From contig JAHRBS010000004.1 of assembly GCA_024305745.1 (NCBI GenBank), positions 1,178,001 to 1,242,000 of the forward strand: a stretch of 64,000 nt of DNA, read 5' to 3'. Below are positions 31,401 to 39,529 of this stretch, piece by piece (the stretch's first letter is position 1; each line of letters starts with the position of its first letter). Both the position numbers and the translations under genes were made by a program. The stretch is from Polyporus tsugae. Lineage: Eukaryota; Basidiomycota; Agaricomycetes; Polyporales; Polyporaceae. Below the pieces are notes generated by a model. It saw only the letters and a program-made list of their open reading frames with translations, was not told the origin of the DNA and searched no databases.

Positions 31401-33817
31401 ATGACGATGAGGAGCCACATCGTCCTCCCAAAAACCTTCCTTCTAAAAAGGACAAGGGCAAGGCGCGAGACGTCGCACCTCCTGCACCACCGGCTGAACT
31501 ACCTGTACAGCGTACTTCACGCAGACAGACGCCGCGAAGTGTGCATAGCCCTGTGTTGCCGCAATCTCCTCCGGTTGAAAGATCTGGCGCGAGTTCTCCG
31601 CGACGATCTGGGAGAGAACGGAAAGTACCAGTTCGCGAAGGGAATGTCTATGGTGAATCACGACACCCTACAGACATTTTCAAGGACATAGAGAAACGGG
31701 AATCGTGGAAGAAAATGGTTGAAGTTCGTGGAGAAACGAGTCGCTCTCGTACCGCGCCACCATCCAGAGATGAGAGGCTTCCCGGGCCTAGCTCTTCTCA
31801 ATCACTTCCGCGATCACGCGATGAACCCGTACTCCGTCCACCTTCGAAATGGACCACACCACGGGAGCCTACTCCCATGATCTCACCTAGTAGCAGCGAC
31901 GCTGAGGAAGAGGATGACTCTGGTCCCATACCGGAACCTATACCTGCAGAGCCAGTCCCTCCACCTCACTCAGGCGCTCCTAGTGAGCAAAGCTCAGAGG
32001 CACACTCGAACGAAGGTTCTGAGGAAGAGACTGATGATGAGGACGAATCATCTGAATACGAAGATGATGATGATGAAGACGCGTCCTCAGAGGAAGTCGA
32101 AGATGCCCTGCGTGATCCAGACGGAACTGATGTGGCAGAACTATGCCGGGAAGGGGGAGCATATCTCATCCAATACCTTATTTCTAAGGCTATCCCACCA
32201 GACGATGAGGGGGAGAAGGCCTCGCCACTTAATGTGCGCGAATGGACCTTCCGTGATATCGCTGTCCTACCAAAGGATGAGCGAAAGGAGTGGTTCAACG
32301 CTTGCCATGAAGAATTAGAGGCTCTTCGCAGGCGCGATGTGTATGACTTGGTTGACCGGCCCAAAGGGCGAAAGGTCGTCAAGAACCGCTGGGTATTTGA
32401 CGTCAAAACTGACGGACGAAAGAAAGCCAGGCTTGTTGCGAAAGGCTTCTCCCAGGTCGAAGGCGAAGACTTCGACAAAATATTCTCCCCAGTTGTACGA
32501 TTCGAGACAGTGCGTCTCATCACAGCATTAGCAACGCTCGAGGACTGGCATATCTCAGGCCTCGATGTACGCAGTACCTACCTATATGGCAAGCTGGACG
32601 AAGAGATATATATGGAGCAGCCAGAAGGGTTTCGCACACCCGGCACAGAGCACAAAGTCCTCAGACTCAAACGTGCTCTATATGGGCTTAAGCAGGCAGG
32701 TTTAGCGTGGTGGCGCACCTTGTCTGAGTCCATGACATTGATGGGCTTTAAACGGCTCAGCAATGATGCAGGCATATACATCTACAAACGCTCTGATGGA
32801 GCACTTGTAGTTGTTATCGTCTACGTTGACGATGCACTCTTTTGTGGGCAAAATAGGAAGCTCGTAGCTGAACTGAAAGCTCGCTTCATGAGAAAGTGGG
32901 AGTGTCGAGACCTTGGCGATGCCAAAGAGTTCTTACGCATGCGTATTACACGCAAAGGCAACGATATCCACCTGGATCAATGCGCCTACCTAGAGAAAGT
33001 ACTGGAACGTTGCGGCATGACTAACGCGCGACCAGCTACTACTCCGCTCCCAGCAGGTTACCAACCTGAGCCCAACAAAGAGCAATCCACACCAGAGCTT
33101 CGCTCTAGGTTCCAGACAGTCATCGGTTCCCTACTGTATATCATGTTAGGAACAAGGCCGGACTTAGCCTTCGCTGTGACAAAATTGTCCCAGTTTGCAT
33201 CCAACCCATCTGAGGAGCACCTCAAGCGTGCACTCTATATCTGCCGCTATCTGGTTGGAACCAAGGATTACTCCCTGGTTTACAAAGGCAAAGCTCAGAC
33301 TGGCTTAGTTGCCGGTACTGACTCTGATTGGGCATCAGATCCCAACACTCGACGCTCGCAGACAGGATTCTTCCTGAAACTAGCGGGTGGTGTTTTCTCG
33401 TGGACTTCACGTGCACAGAAAACGATTGCTCATTCCTCAACTGAGGCTGAGTATATGGCGATGAGTGATTGTAGTCGCCAAGTAGTCTGGGTTCGCAACC
33501 TACTTGCAGAACTCGGCTACTATATCGATCATATACCTCTTTCTGGAGATAACCAAGGGTCTATCTTCATTGCATTGAATCCAGTAACGGAGCCGAGGTC
33601 TAAACACATCGACATCCGCTATCACTACATTCGGGAGGTATATGAAAAGGGCATCGTCGACCTATTCTACATTGAAGGTGACGACAATCCCGCCGATATA
33701 TTCACCAAGAACTTGGGAGCGACGAAATTCGTTAAATTCCGCTCTCAACTTGGGCTCCACTTTCCACGGCCAGCTTATAGCGCCAAATCCGCTTTCGTAT
33801 CCATGCTGAGTACTTAG
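28436..33817 (+). CDS. Copia B gag-pol polyprotein (1793 aa)
   Basis: Same architecture as copy A: gag fold (about 1-200), Gln- and Arg/Gly-rich segment (222-262), protease DSGA (535-538), HHCC pre-integrase motif, integrase D731/D793/E829, acidic linker, reverse transcriptase with LDV and YVDD (1463-1466), and RNase H with GTDSDW, STEAEYMA and DNQGS. It differs from copy A at A44, A45, H1291, L1714, Y1736 and L1791. L1714 and Y1736 lie after the RNase H motif DNQGS in the C-terminal region; none of the six touches a catalytic residue named here. All six changes are transitions, and five lie at CpG dinucleotides in one of the two copies. No stop or frameshift is present, so the product is predicted to be functional. 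Confidence 0.96.
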   Translation: MSNVLYTAVTSVLTGPNYLEWAVTMESYLLAQGQWKVINESRPAADADKQAEWDGLNGKAMGNIRLRLAQSIISAIASKTTAADIWNHLKTNYGKPGIPIVYQDFRAAISLTVPSDSNPIPALDKLEAHFQRLDTNKFDVSEHVKGMMLVSKLPQSMDPVIQIYISGLKDDAAGPAIKKITLAGVRQAVIMHWEQRQGRHQSRNNANKISAVKRKGPDPNFRQQQQQRPQRQQQQQQQRPDGQQQQGGRSRGRRSGRGRGGQPGAHQHAHFTHMVDVAPFAHITDVPTTITQGPSGVEDPRALMRKPVRAKTGDNKYPSLTSAISLAEELGIQPTFERIRILEDLVRLQQAPRAPEEQNRAASPAATPLAPSSTRSPTMSGGDDLPSGTEESSSSQFEDSDSEEDRAPKRKRTLRERMSERTLEERLAPLDDPMNELMDDEDVVSLGVVEDEVESFFDQYWSVYSSPHNKLYADFAPLMAADNVASPSCRVNSPHVSVAIEQNTCPHHSSHAKCARCKGKNKQIERQDSNMWMLDSGASMHFTFNMSDFADFRYYKVHRPLYTADGVTFMTGEGTVFLTLESGKTIRLMNVALVPNLTNKLVSMGALLREGMKARASTASISFYQANKQVVTFQPRNVGDTIYVIFTQPLLARNMITAFEAVDYDTLHRRLGHPSRDVLRHARKHTDKCPHVEIPKEDSICRGCAEGKMPSQSHPLDLRRALKPFELVHTDLKEFPVPSYHKHKYAILYYDDYTSHVWTVKLRTKDTALQSTRQWLTYVENQYGAKVQKWKSDAGGELKSKAFTNMLKDRGIEIITSAPHIHQQNGRAERIIRTLMDKGEAMRHDACIPQSWWEFSFDHATHVYNRTPMRRLEWRTPYELLYDSKPDISHLRVFGCGAYVFLPPEVQRNKLSPKSELMVYLGIGDGGHNYKFMRLPNNVIFTAAQALFDEHMFPKCPHEQKRQRQQIAPNEEESQESADQVPAPKNLPDDDEEPHRPPKNLPSKKDKGKARDVAPPAPPAELPVQRTSRRQTPRSVHSPVLPQSPPVERSGASSPRRSGRERKVPVREGNVYGESRHPTDIFKDIEKRESWKKMVEVRGETSRSRTAPPSRDERLPGPSSSQSLPRSRDEPVLRPPSKWTTPREPTPMISPSSSDAEEEDDSGPIPEPIPAEPVPPPHSGAPSEQSSEAHSNEGSEEETDDEDESSEYEDDDDEDASSEEVEDALRDPDGTDVAELCREGGAYLIQYLISKAIPPDDEGEKASPLNVREWTFRDIAVLPKDERKEWFNACHEELEALRRRDVYDLVDRPKGRKVVKNRWVFDVKTDGRKKARLVAKGFSQVEGEDFDKIFSPVVRFETVRLITALATLEDWHISGLDVRSTYLYGKLDEEIYMEQPEGFRTPGTEHKVLRLKRALYGLKQAGLAWWRTLSESMTLMGFKRLSNDAGIYIYKRSDGALVVVIVYVDDALFCGQNRKLVAELKARFMRKWECRDLGDAKEFLRMRITRKGNDIHLDQCAYLEKVLERCGMTNARPATTPLPAGYQPEPNKEQSTPELRSRFQTVIGSLLYIMLGTRPDLAFAVTKLSQFASNPSEEHLKRALYICRYLVGTKDYSLVYKGKAQTGLVAGTDSDWASDPNTRRSQTGFFLKLAGGVFSWTSRAQKTIAHSSTEAEYMAMSDCSRQVVWVRNLLAELGYYIDHIPLSGDNQGSIFIALNPVTEPRSKHIDIRYHYIREVYEKGIVDLFYIEGDDNPADIFTKNLGATKFVKFRSQLGLHFPRPAYSAKSAFVSMLST

Positions 33818-33827
33818 CGAGGGGGAG

Positions 33828-34155
33828 TGTTGAGCGCGGCACTGCCAAGCGCTGGCAGCCAACATAGCCGCTAGGCTGTGACACCGCCAAAGCGCCAGTT
33901 GTCACACATGCCAGATTACTCATAGCCTCGTCTATGATAATCACGCACAGCTCGACTGTGCACCGTGTATGCTACTGTACAGTTCTTATGTAATCTAGTA
34001 GTATATATACGGGCTCCCCAGAGCCCCCAATACAGACAGTTCTTTACACCCTACCACCATCATCACTTAACAAGCCTCAACAACCCCTCCAGGTGAGTAT
34101 GCGGAGCTTCCGCTAGAGTTGCTGCCCGGTGTGGGCTTTGCCCCCGGGTTCAACA
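33828..34155 (+). repeat. Copia B 3' LTR (328 bp)
   Basis: Preceded directly by the purine tract and followed by the GCCCC duplication. The C in CCAAAGCGCC (about 33896) is unique among the four LTR copies. Confidence 0.95.
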
Positions 34156-35174
34156 GCCCCTACGTGCCCTCACGTTAACGGACGGGGAGTGGAATACCCT
34201 TGGAATGCTCGGCAGCATGCTCGAGGTTCGTCGCTCTGTTTGATCATCATATCGTTCACAAATGTATGTTGAACCAAATATCTACAGGTCTTCACGAAGG
34301 TGACGAAGGAGATGTCGCGTGCAGGAACACCGACGCTTCCCTTCGTCATCCCCATGTACCATTACATGCAACTCGAGCTCAAAAAGCGCATTGAAGACCG
34401 GCAACTGTGGCCAAGTCTCCGCAACGCTGCAGCGGCCGGACTGGAGAAGCTCGAAGAGTATTATCAGCATGCCAAGGAGTCGCAGTACACAGTTTTGGCA
34501 ACCGGTACGTCTCTCTGCCATCTATATCCAATTTCCCAGTTCCCGGAATGAACGCAATCATATTCCAGTGCTCCACCCGTCGCTTCGTCTAGAGTGGCTG
34601 AGGAATCTTGGGGAAGACTTTGTTTCCCATGCCCGCATCCTTTTCGAACATGTATACGCCGCGTATGCCGAGTCGTCACCGCCGCCTGATCCCACACCTG
34701 TTGCCACCCCTAGCAACGCGGACAACAGCTTCCTTAGCTCGGTGTTTGCCATACAACCTGACAAACCAGTCTCCGATGGCGCTGCATCAACGTCTAGCAC
34801 GCCGGTGCCTGAGCGAACCGAGATCGAGAAGTACCTGTCCGGGGAGGGCGGAAGGGGTGAATACAACGCACCGCTGGCCTGGTGGAAGGTAAGTCGATGG
34901 ACTGATGACCTGTTGGCTCTATTGCTTATCGCGTGTCCCACAGAAGCACCAGTCCGCGTTTCCAGTCATCGCGCGCATGGCCCGAGACATACTCGCCATC
35001 CCCGGCACGAGCGTTGCCGTTGAGCGCGTGTTTTCGAAGTCGCGTCACCTCTGCGCGGATGCCCGAGCCTCATTCAAGGCGCAGACCATCACGGAGGCCA
35101 TGTGCGTGAAGCACTGGATCCGAGATGGCCTCCTCGACCTCGCCAAGCCTCCCAGCCCGCAGGACCCTTCGTAA
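34156..35174 (+). pseudogene. hAT transposase gene, 3' portion
   Basis: After the GCCCC duplication the frame left at 27789 resumes exactly (LRALTLTDGEWNTLGMLGSM), so precise loss of copia B with one duplicate would restore it. Two to three further introns lead through PFVIPMYHYMQLELKKRIED, YTVLATVLHPSLRLEWLRNL and a Ser/Pro linker to the C-terminal hAT dimerisation domain: EYNAPLAWWK, HQSAFPVIARMARDILAIPG, TSVAVERVFSKSRHLCADAR, and a stop at 35174. The S-x-A-x-E-R-x-F-S block is diagnostic for hAT transposases. The coding end lies about 100 bp from the element's right end, the usual spacing. Confidence 0.87.
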
Positions 35175-35262
35175 CATTCTATATACTGCATCTATACTAT
35201 TTATATCCCTTTATAATCCATGTACTGTTTACTTTACTATTTTCCGTAAATGTAAACTAAAC

Positions 35263-35275
35263 GGTTGGAGCACTA
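35263..35275 (-). repeat. hAT right terminal inverted repeat
   Basis: GGTTGGAGCACTA, the exact inverse of the left end; followed by the GAGGGGAT duplication. Confidence 0.93.
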
Positions 35276-35875
35276 GAGGGGATACTATCGCCCCCTGGAG
35301 CGCCGGCGCAACAAGTTGAAGGTGTCAAAGTCGCTTGGGAAGTATTCCTTCAGGGCGGCTATGGCTTGGTCTTGAACATGCCGGATGTCGTACTTGTCTG
35401 CAAGGCGGATGAGGGGGGATATTTCGTCGAGGGTGTGGCAGGGAGCCGCTTTCGGTGTGTGATTCCTGGTGTAAGTAATATGGATTCTGAAAGAAGTTAT
35501 CTTGTTATGGGGGTTACTACTCACTGTGTACACGACTTAGGGATGAGCACCCGGAGCAGGTGTGTCAGATCTTCGGGAGTGTCAGAGAGGGGTACAGTTG
35601 GACAACCCTCAAAAGTCTCGTTGGTTTGAGAGTTTGAGGAGGCGAACATGTCTGCGAAGACCGCGGTAGATAAGAAAGCCGGTGTCTCGAGCGATGAGGA
35701 TAATGTTGCCATCTTCGAACCAGAACTCGGCATGGCGGTCAAAGTTAGGAGTAGAACTTGAAGGGGTAGTACTTGATGTGCTCAGGCTTGGCTCTCCGGG
35801 GTTCAGTACATCGTTGGAGATCCTTAGGTATTTGGAAAGAATCCTTCTGTATCTGGAAGGACTGCTACCAGTCAT
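35276..35875 (-). pseudogene. N-terminal part of the BTB-domain gene split by the hAT
   Basis: From ATG 35875 the minus strand encodes MTGSSPSRYRRILSKYLRIS, then the BTB start FDRHAEFWFEDGNIILIARD. The next conserved block, AVFADMFASSNSQTNETFEG, lies in a different frame only about 30 nt later, too close for an intron, and about seven family residues between them are missing, so a small deletion is likely. After a probable intron near 35476-35527 come CHTLDEISPLIRLADKYDIR and HVQDQAIAALKEYFPSDFDT. A second frame change precedes GDSIPS, where the hAT is inserted. The remainder is at 17157-17720. Together with the stop codon in that part the gene has at least three lesions besides the insertion. 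Confidence 0.75.
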
Positions 35876-36750
35876 TGCGGCGATGGTGCGACAGGATTCG
35901 GACTCGAGATAGAGCAAAGGTAGTGGGGCCTCACACCCACGAACGCAAACCGTGACTGGGTGGCGATGTCGCTAATTAGTACTATGCAACGGAACTAAAT
36001 TATAACCGGTACCGTAAACTTTGGACGACCTGGAGAAAATGTGGCTGAACGCACGCGAGGTTACGCGCAACGTCCTACTTCCCTTCATTAATTCCCGGGC
36101 TTTCCGAAGCTGTCCTCAAGCTTGTCGCTCGATGATATACATTTTGGATGTCAGTGTGCCACTCGGCCACTGACACTGTGGCAGCGGCGAGTCACTAGGT
36201 TCAGCGTCATGGCCCTTGCCGTGGCCATATGCCAGGATTGATTGCTCCATGGATACCGATGTCCGACGAACGGTACGCAGGACTTTGACCTCGTACTTAC
36301 AGTTTTGCCAGCGACGTTGCGAGGCTATAAGTACTTAGATCTCACGGTCACGATGCGCTGCAGATGGAGGGTGTCCGGAGTCCTGAGAGCGTTGGCCGGA
36401 GAGGGACAGAGGAGGACCCGGAGGACTCGGGGCCGCTCCAACGAAAGACATCATCCAGAATGCCTGCGTCCCTATTCCCCCTCCACCGTCCTCAACGTCG
36501 TTCTCGCCCGCTCTCCCCCTTCGCGACCAACCGCCAGTTTTCCAACACCGGCGACATCTAGCTCCGGACGCCCTCGAGCCTCCTCGTGCTACTTCCAAGC
36601 CGCTTAGCAGGGCGATACCTGTCCGTCCTGGAAGACAGTACAGCCCTATAGTCATTTAGGATCACCGCGCACCGCTCGACGCACGACGCACTACCTATCT
36701 ACCACATCTCCTGTGCAAAGTCTGCGGAAGTAACAAGTCCACCAGTCGCA
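35876..36750. other. Intergenic region upstream of the CaM-kinase gene
   Basis: About 875 bp. It holds short unsupported frames only. The first part is the likely promoter of the dead BTB gene, the last 200 bp the promoter and leader of the kinase gene. No repeat or RNA gene was recognised. Confidence 0.45.
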
Positions 36751-38970
36751 ATGCCTATCTCGCTCGCAGAAACGCTGCTTCCCCAACCGCCCTCGTTCCA
36801 GAAGAAGAAGGCGTACGAGATTCACAAGGTGCTCGGCGTCGGAAGCTTCGGCCAGGTCATGGTACGCAGCTGTCTGTCCTGTTGCCTGCTGCGCCTTTTG
36901 AGCACAGAACTGACCGCTCATTCTGCGCACATTCATTCCCTCTTTTGCCGTGACATGCCCCGTGATTACGTCTGGTGCTTCTTGCATACACGTCTGATAG
37001 CGTGCGACATGGCACGTCCCCCCTGGCCAGATCCACGTCGCGCCTCGCGGGGCAGCCGCAGGCGACGCGAGCGCGTCCCCGGGAAGCAAGCCCGTTATTC
37101 CTCGCACCAATTCGAGCAGCGGCAGCAGCCTCAGCCCCTCCTCGCATTTCGCCTCCTTCGCGAAGGCGGCCAAGCACGCTCCCAGCACCAATGACGAGAG
37201 CTACAGCGTCGAAGTCGCGCTCAAGGTCATCCCCAAGAAGAAGGTCAAGGGCAACGAGAGCAGCGTCTGGGGCGAGATGGAGGTCCTCCGCGGACTCGAT
37301 CATCCCAACATTGTCCGTGTCATTTTTGGGCGACGTCTGCCATTACGTCATTTCTGGCGGTCGTGCTGAAGGTCTGCCGTTTGTTTGTTCAGGTCAAGTT
37401 CTACGAATGGTTCGAGTCGCGGTCCAAGTACTACCTCGCATTCGAGCTCGCTCAGGGCGGAGAGTTGTTTGAGCGGATCACCAAAAAGGGCAAGTTCACA
37501 GAGTCGGATGCAGTCGGGGTCCTCCAGTACGTGTTCTTTCAGTCATGGATCGGCGGTTGCGGAGAGGTTGTGGTGCTGGGGAACCCTCAGCGCGCAGATC
37601 CTCGCATGCTGGGCACAGTTGTTTAGGACGTTGACCGCAAGATCGCTTGTGCAGGTCAATACTCTCGGGTGTCAAGTATCTTCATGATCACGATATCGTC
37701 CATCGAGACCTCAAGTAAGTATTCGTACGTGACCTATCTAGATTTTAGGCTCACCAGCTTCGTACCAGACCAGAAAATATTTTGTATCGAACACAGGATG
37801 AGCATTCCGACATCGTGATCGCAGACTTCGGCATGTAAGTTTTGCGTTTTACATCGATGAATTTTCGTACCTTTAACATCTGTGCCTCCCAGTGCAAAAC
37901 ATTTGCATACGCCAGAGGAGCAGCTTCACTCGCTTGCGGGCAGTTTCGGCTACGTCGCCCCAGAAGTGCTCAACAAAAAGGGTCATGGTAAGGCTGTCGA
38001 TATGTGGTCAACAGGGCGAGTGACGGCATCATACATCGCCGCTGTCACTGATATGCTGAATGTTTCCGTGCCGCAGGATTATCACATACGTCATGCTATG
38101 CGGCTACTCGCCTTTCCGGTCCGACGACATGAAAGAACTCATTCGGGAGACGACAGAAGCGAAGATCGAGTTCCACGAGCGGTACTGGAGCAACGTCTCC
38201 GACGCCGCTAAGGACTTCGTCAAGACGCTGCTCAACCCTGACCCGCTCAAGCGTCCCACAGCGGAAGAAGCCTTGAACCACCACGTTCGTCTACTCGTCC
38301 ACTCCCTGCCATCATTTCTTCTGACATAGTCCTTCAGTGGCTGACATCCCACCGGCCGTCCACCGAGCACGACCTCACCGGTCTGCGCGAGCACTTCGAC
38401 CCCCGCGCCCGGTGGCGCGCCGCTATCGCCGGAGCACGCGCCCTCCACCGCTTCGGCTCGCTCTCCTCACGCACGCCGAGCGGGAGCGGGAGCAGCGGCG
38501 GCTGGCGCTCCGGATCTTTCGTCGATAGCGATGATGAGGATGATGAGGAGCACCCCCGTGCAATGCCCTCGGTGCCTGAAAGCCACGATACCTCGGCCTC
38601 AGCGCACGAGGAGACCCACAGCGAGAGCGAGTACGTCAAGGTCACCGCTCCTGAGGAAGACGAGCAGGAGCACCCGACGCGGGCTGTCGGCGAGGCCCAC
38701 GCGCTCAAGCACGAAGCCGAGCCCAGCGCACACAAGCCGCTGCACGAGCACGTACCGACGCCGCTGCAACCCGCCCCCGTGCAGGAGGGCGCGGGGCCGT
38801 CGCAACCCGCACAACCAGCGGAGCCTCCCTCGGTGAGCGGGCGGGTGACGCCCGAGCTGCAGATGCCGGGTTCATTCGACGTGCCCGAGGACCAGTACCC
38901 CCATAACCACCATCATGCCTGGGAAGGCGGCCTGATGGGGCTCTTCAAAAAGATGCACATCCGGCAATGA
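36751..38970 (+). CDS. Calcium/calmodulin-dependent protein kinase (CAMK family)
   Basis: About eight exons. Exon 1 (36751-36861) ends in the glycine loop [11 protein letters not shown]. The kinase motifs then read [120 protein letters not shown] then [13 protein letters not shown], and an Arg-containing C-lobe end. After the domain, [20 protein letters not shown] and [10 protein letters not shown] resemble an autoinhibitory/calmodulin-binding helix, followed by a Ser/Glu-rich tail of about 150 residues. It is a cytosolic signalling Ser/Thr kinase. Two oddities: about 60 residues lie between the glycine loop and VALK where a dozen are usual, and one intron (after 38014) starts GCGAGT, a GC-AG intron needed for the WSTG-IITYV join. 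Confidence 0.9.
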
Positions 38971-39529
38971 CGGTCCCGCGACTCTCAGTCCGGATTTACC
39001 GACCGTTGCATATGCATGCAGCATACTGATGTCGGACGCTCCGTTTAATCGCTTATATGTCTGTCTATCGGTAATGACCCGCGTGTTGTGTTTTGTAGAC
39101 CGTTGCGGTGCGCGTTCAAGTAATTGTCTCTGGTTTACGGTTCGTGGTTCGTGTTTTACTTGCGGTGGTTTAGACGGTGATATCTAGGTGGGCTGGGTGG
39201 ATAGGGAGGCAGTGGATGTTTGTGTGGTCGTGGATTACTGTCGTCGCCTTTACTTGTAGAACCGTGCTTTAGTGTACGAACACCGTCGTAGTACATCTTG
39301 TACCATACGTGGATACCCTTCGTTCGCCCTTGCACGCCTGGCTGCGATAGATTGTGTGTCAGCCAACGTCTTAGAACTGCAGCGACGAGCTCGGCTATTG
39401 ATGGCCCAAATCCGCCCTTGCAGGCATTTACGTCCATTACGGAAACCTCACTATCTCTTCATTGTGCCTTCCGGCTGTAGGGCATACTATCCGCAATGGT
39501 GGTGGGCGTAGAGTGTGATTAATATGTAG
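38971..39529. other. Convergent 3' spacer
   Basis: About 560 bp between the convergent stops of the kinase and methyltransferase genes; T-rich on the plus strand after the kinase stop. No supported gene. Confidence 0.5.

Larger units (their letters stand above)
27790..34155 (+). mobile_element. Ty1/copia LTR retrotransposon, copy B
   Basis: A complete 6366-bp element in plus orientation: 5' LTR 27790-28117, primer site 28118-28132, leader to 28435, gag-pol 28436-33817, purine tract CGAGGGGGAG (33818-33827) and 3' LTR 33828-34155. The flanking 5-bp duplication is GCCCC (27785-27789 and 34156-34160). It sits inside a coding exon of the hAT transposase. It has the same length as copy A and an almost identical sequence; the LTRs differ at one visible position (AAAGTGCC in the 5' LTR versus AAAGCGCC in the 3' LTR). 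It is probably recent and structurally competent. Confidence 0.96.
17721..35275 (+). mobile_element. hAT DNA transposon, carrying two nested copia insertions
   Basis: The ends are TAGTGCTCCAACC (17721-17733) and its exact reverse complement (35263-35275); with one mismatch the similarity extends to 17 bp. Both sides are flanked by the 8-bp duplication GAGGGGAT (17713-17720 and 35276-35283), the hAT hallmark. Subterminal GTTTAC/GTAAAC motifs lie at 17764, 17770, 17812 and 17824 on the left and at 35227 and 35252 on the right, likely transposase binding sites. The transposase is encoded on the plus strand and is broken by copia B; copia A lies in the left non-coding part. Without the copias and their duplicated target bases the element is 4813 bp, a normal size for an autonomous hAT. 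It has inserted into the coding region of a BTB gene. Confidence 0.93.

Noticed and set aside
17721..35275. A giant cargo-carrying element (Starship-like)
   Set aside because: No tyrosine-recombinase captain gene was seen; the ends and 8-bp duplication are those of a hAT, and the only cargo is two copia elements with their own duplications.
36242..36607. Plus-strand open frame upstream of the CaM-kinase
   Set aside because: No motif, overlaps a minus-strand frame of similar length, and sits where the kinase promoter and leader are expected.
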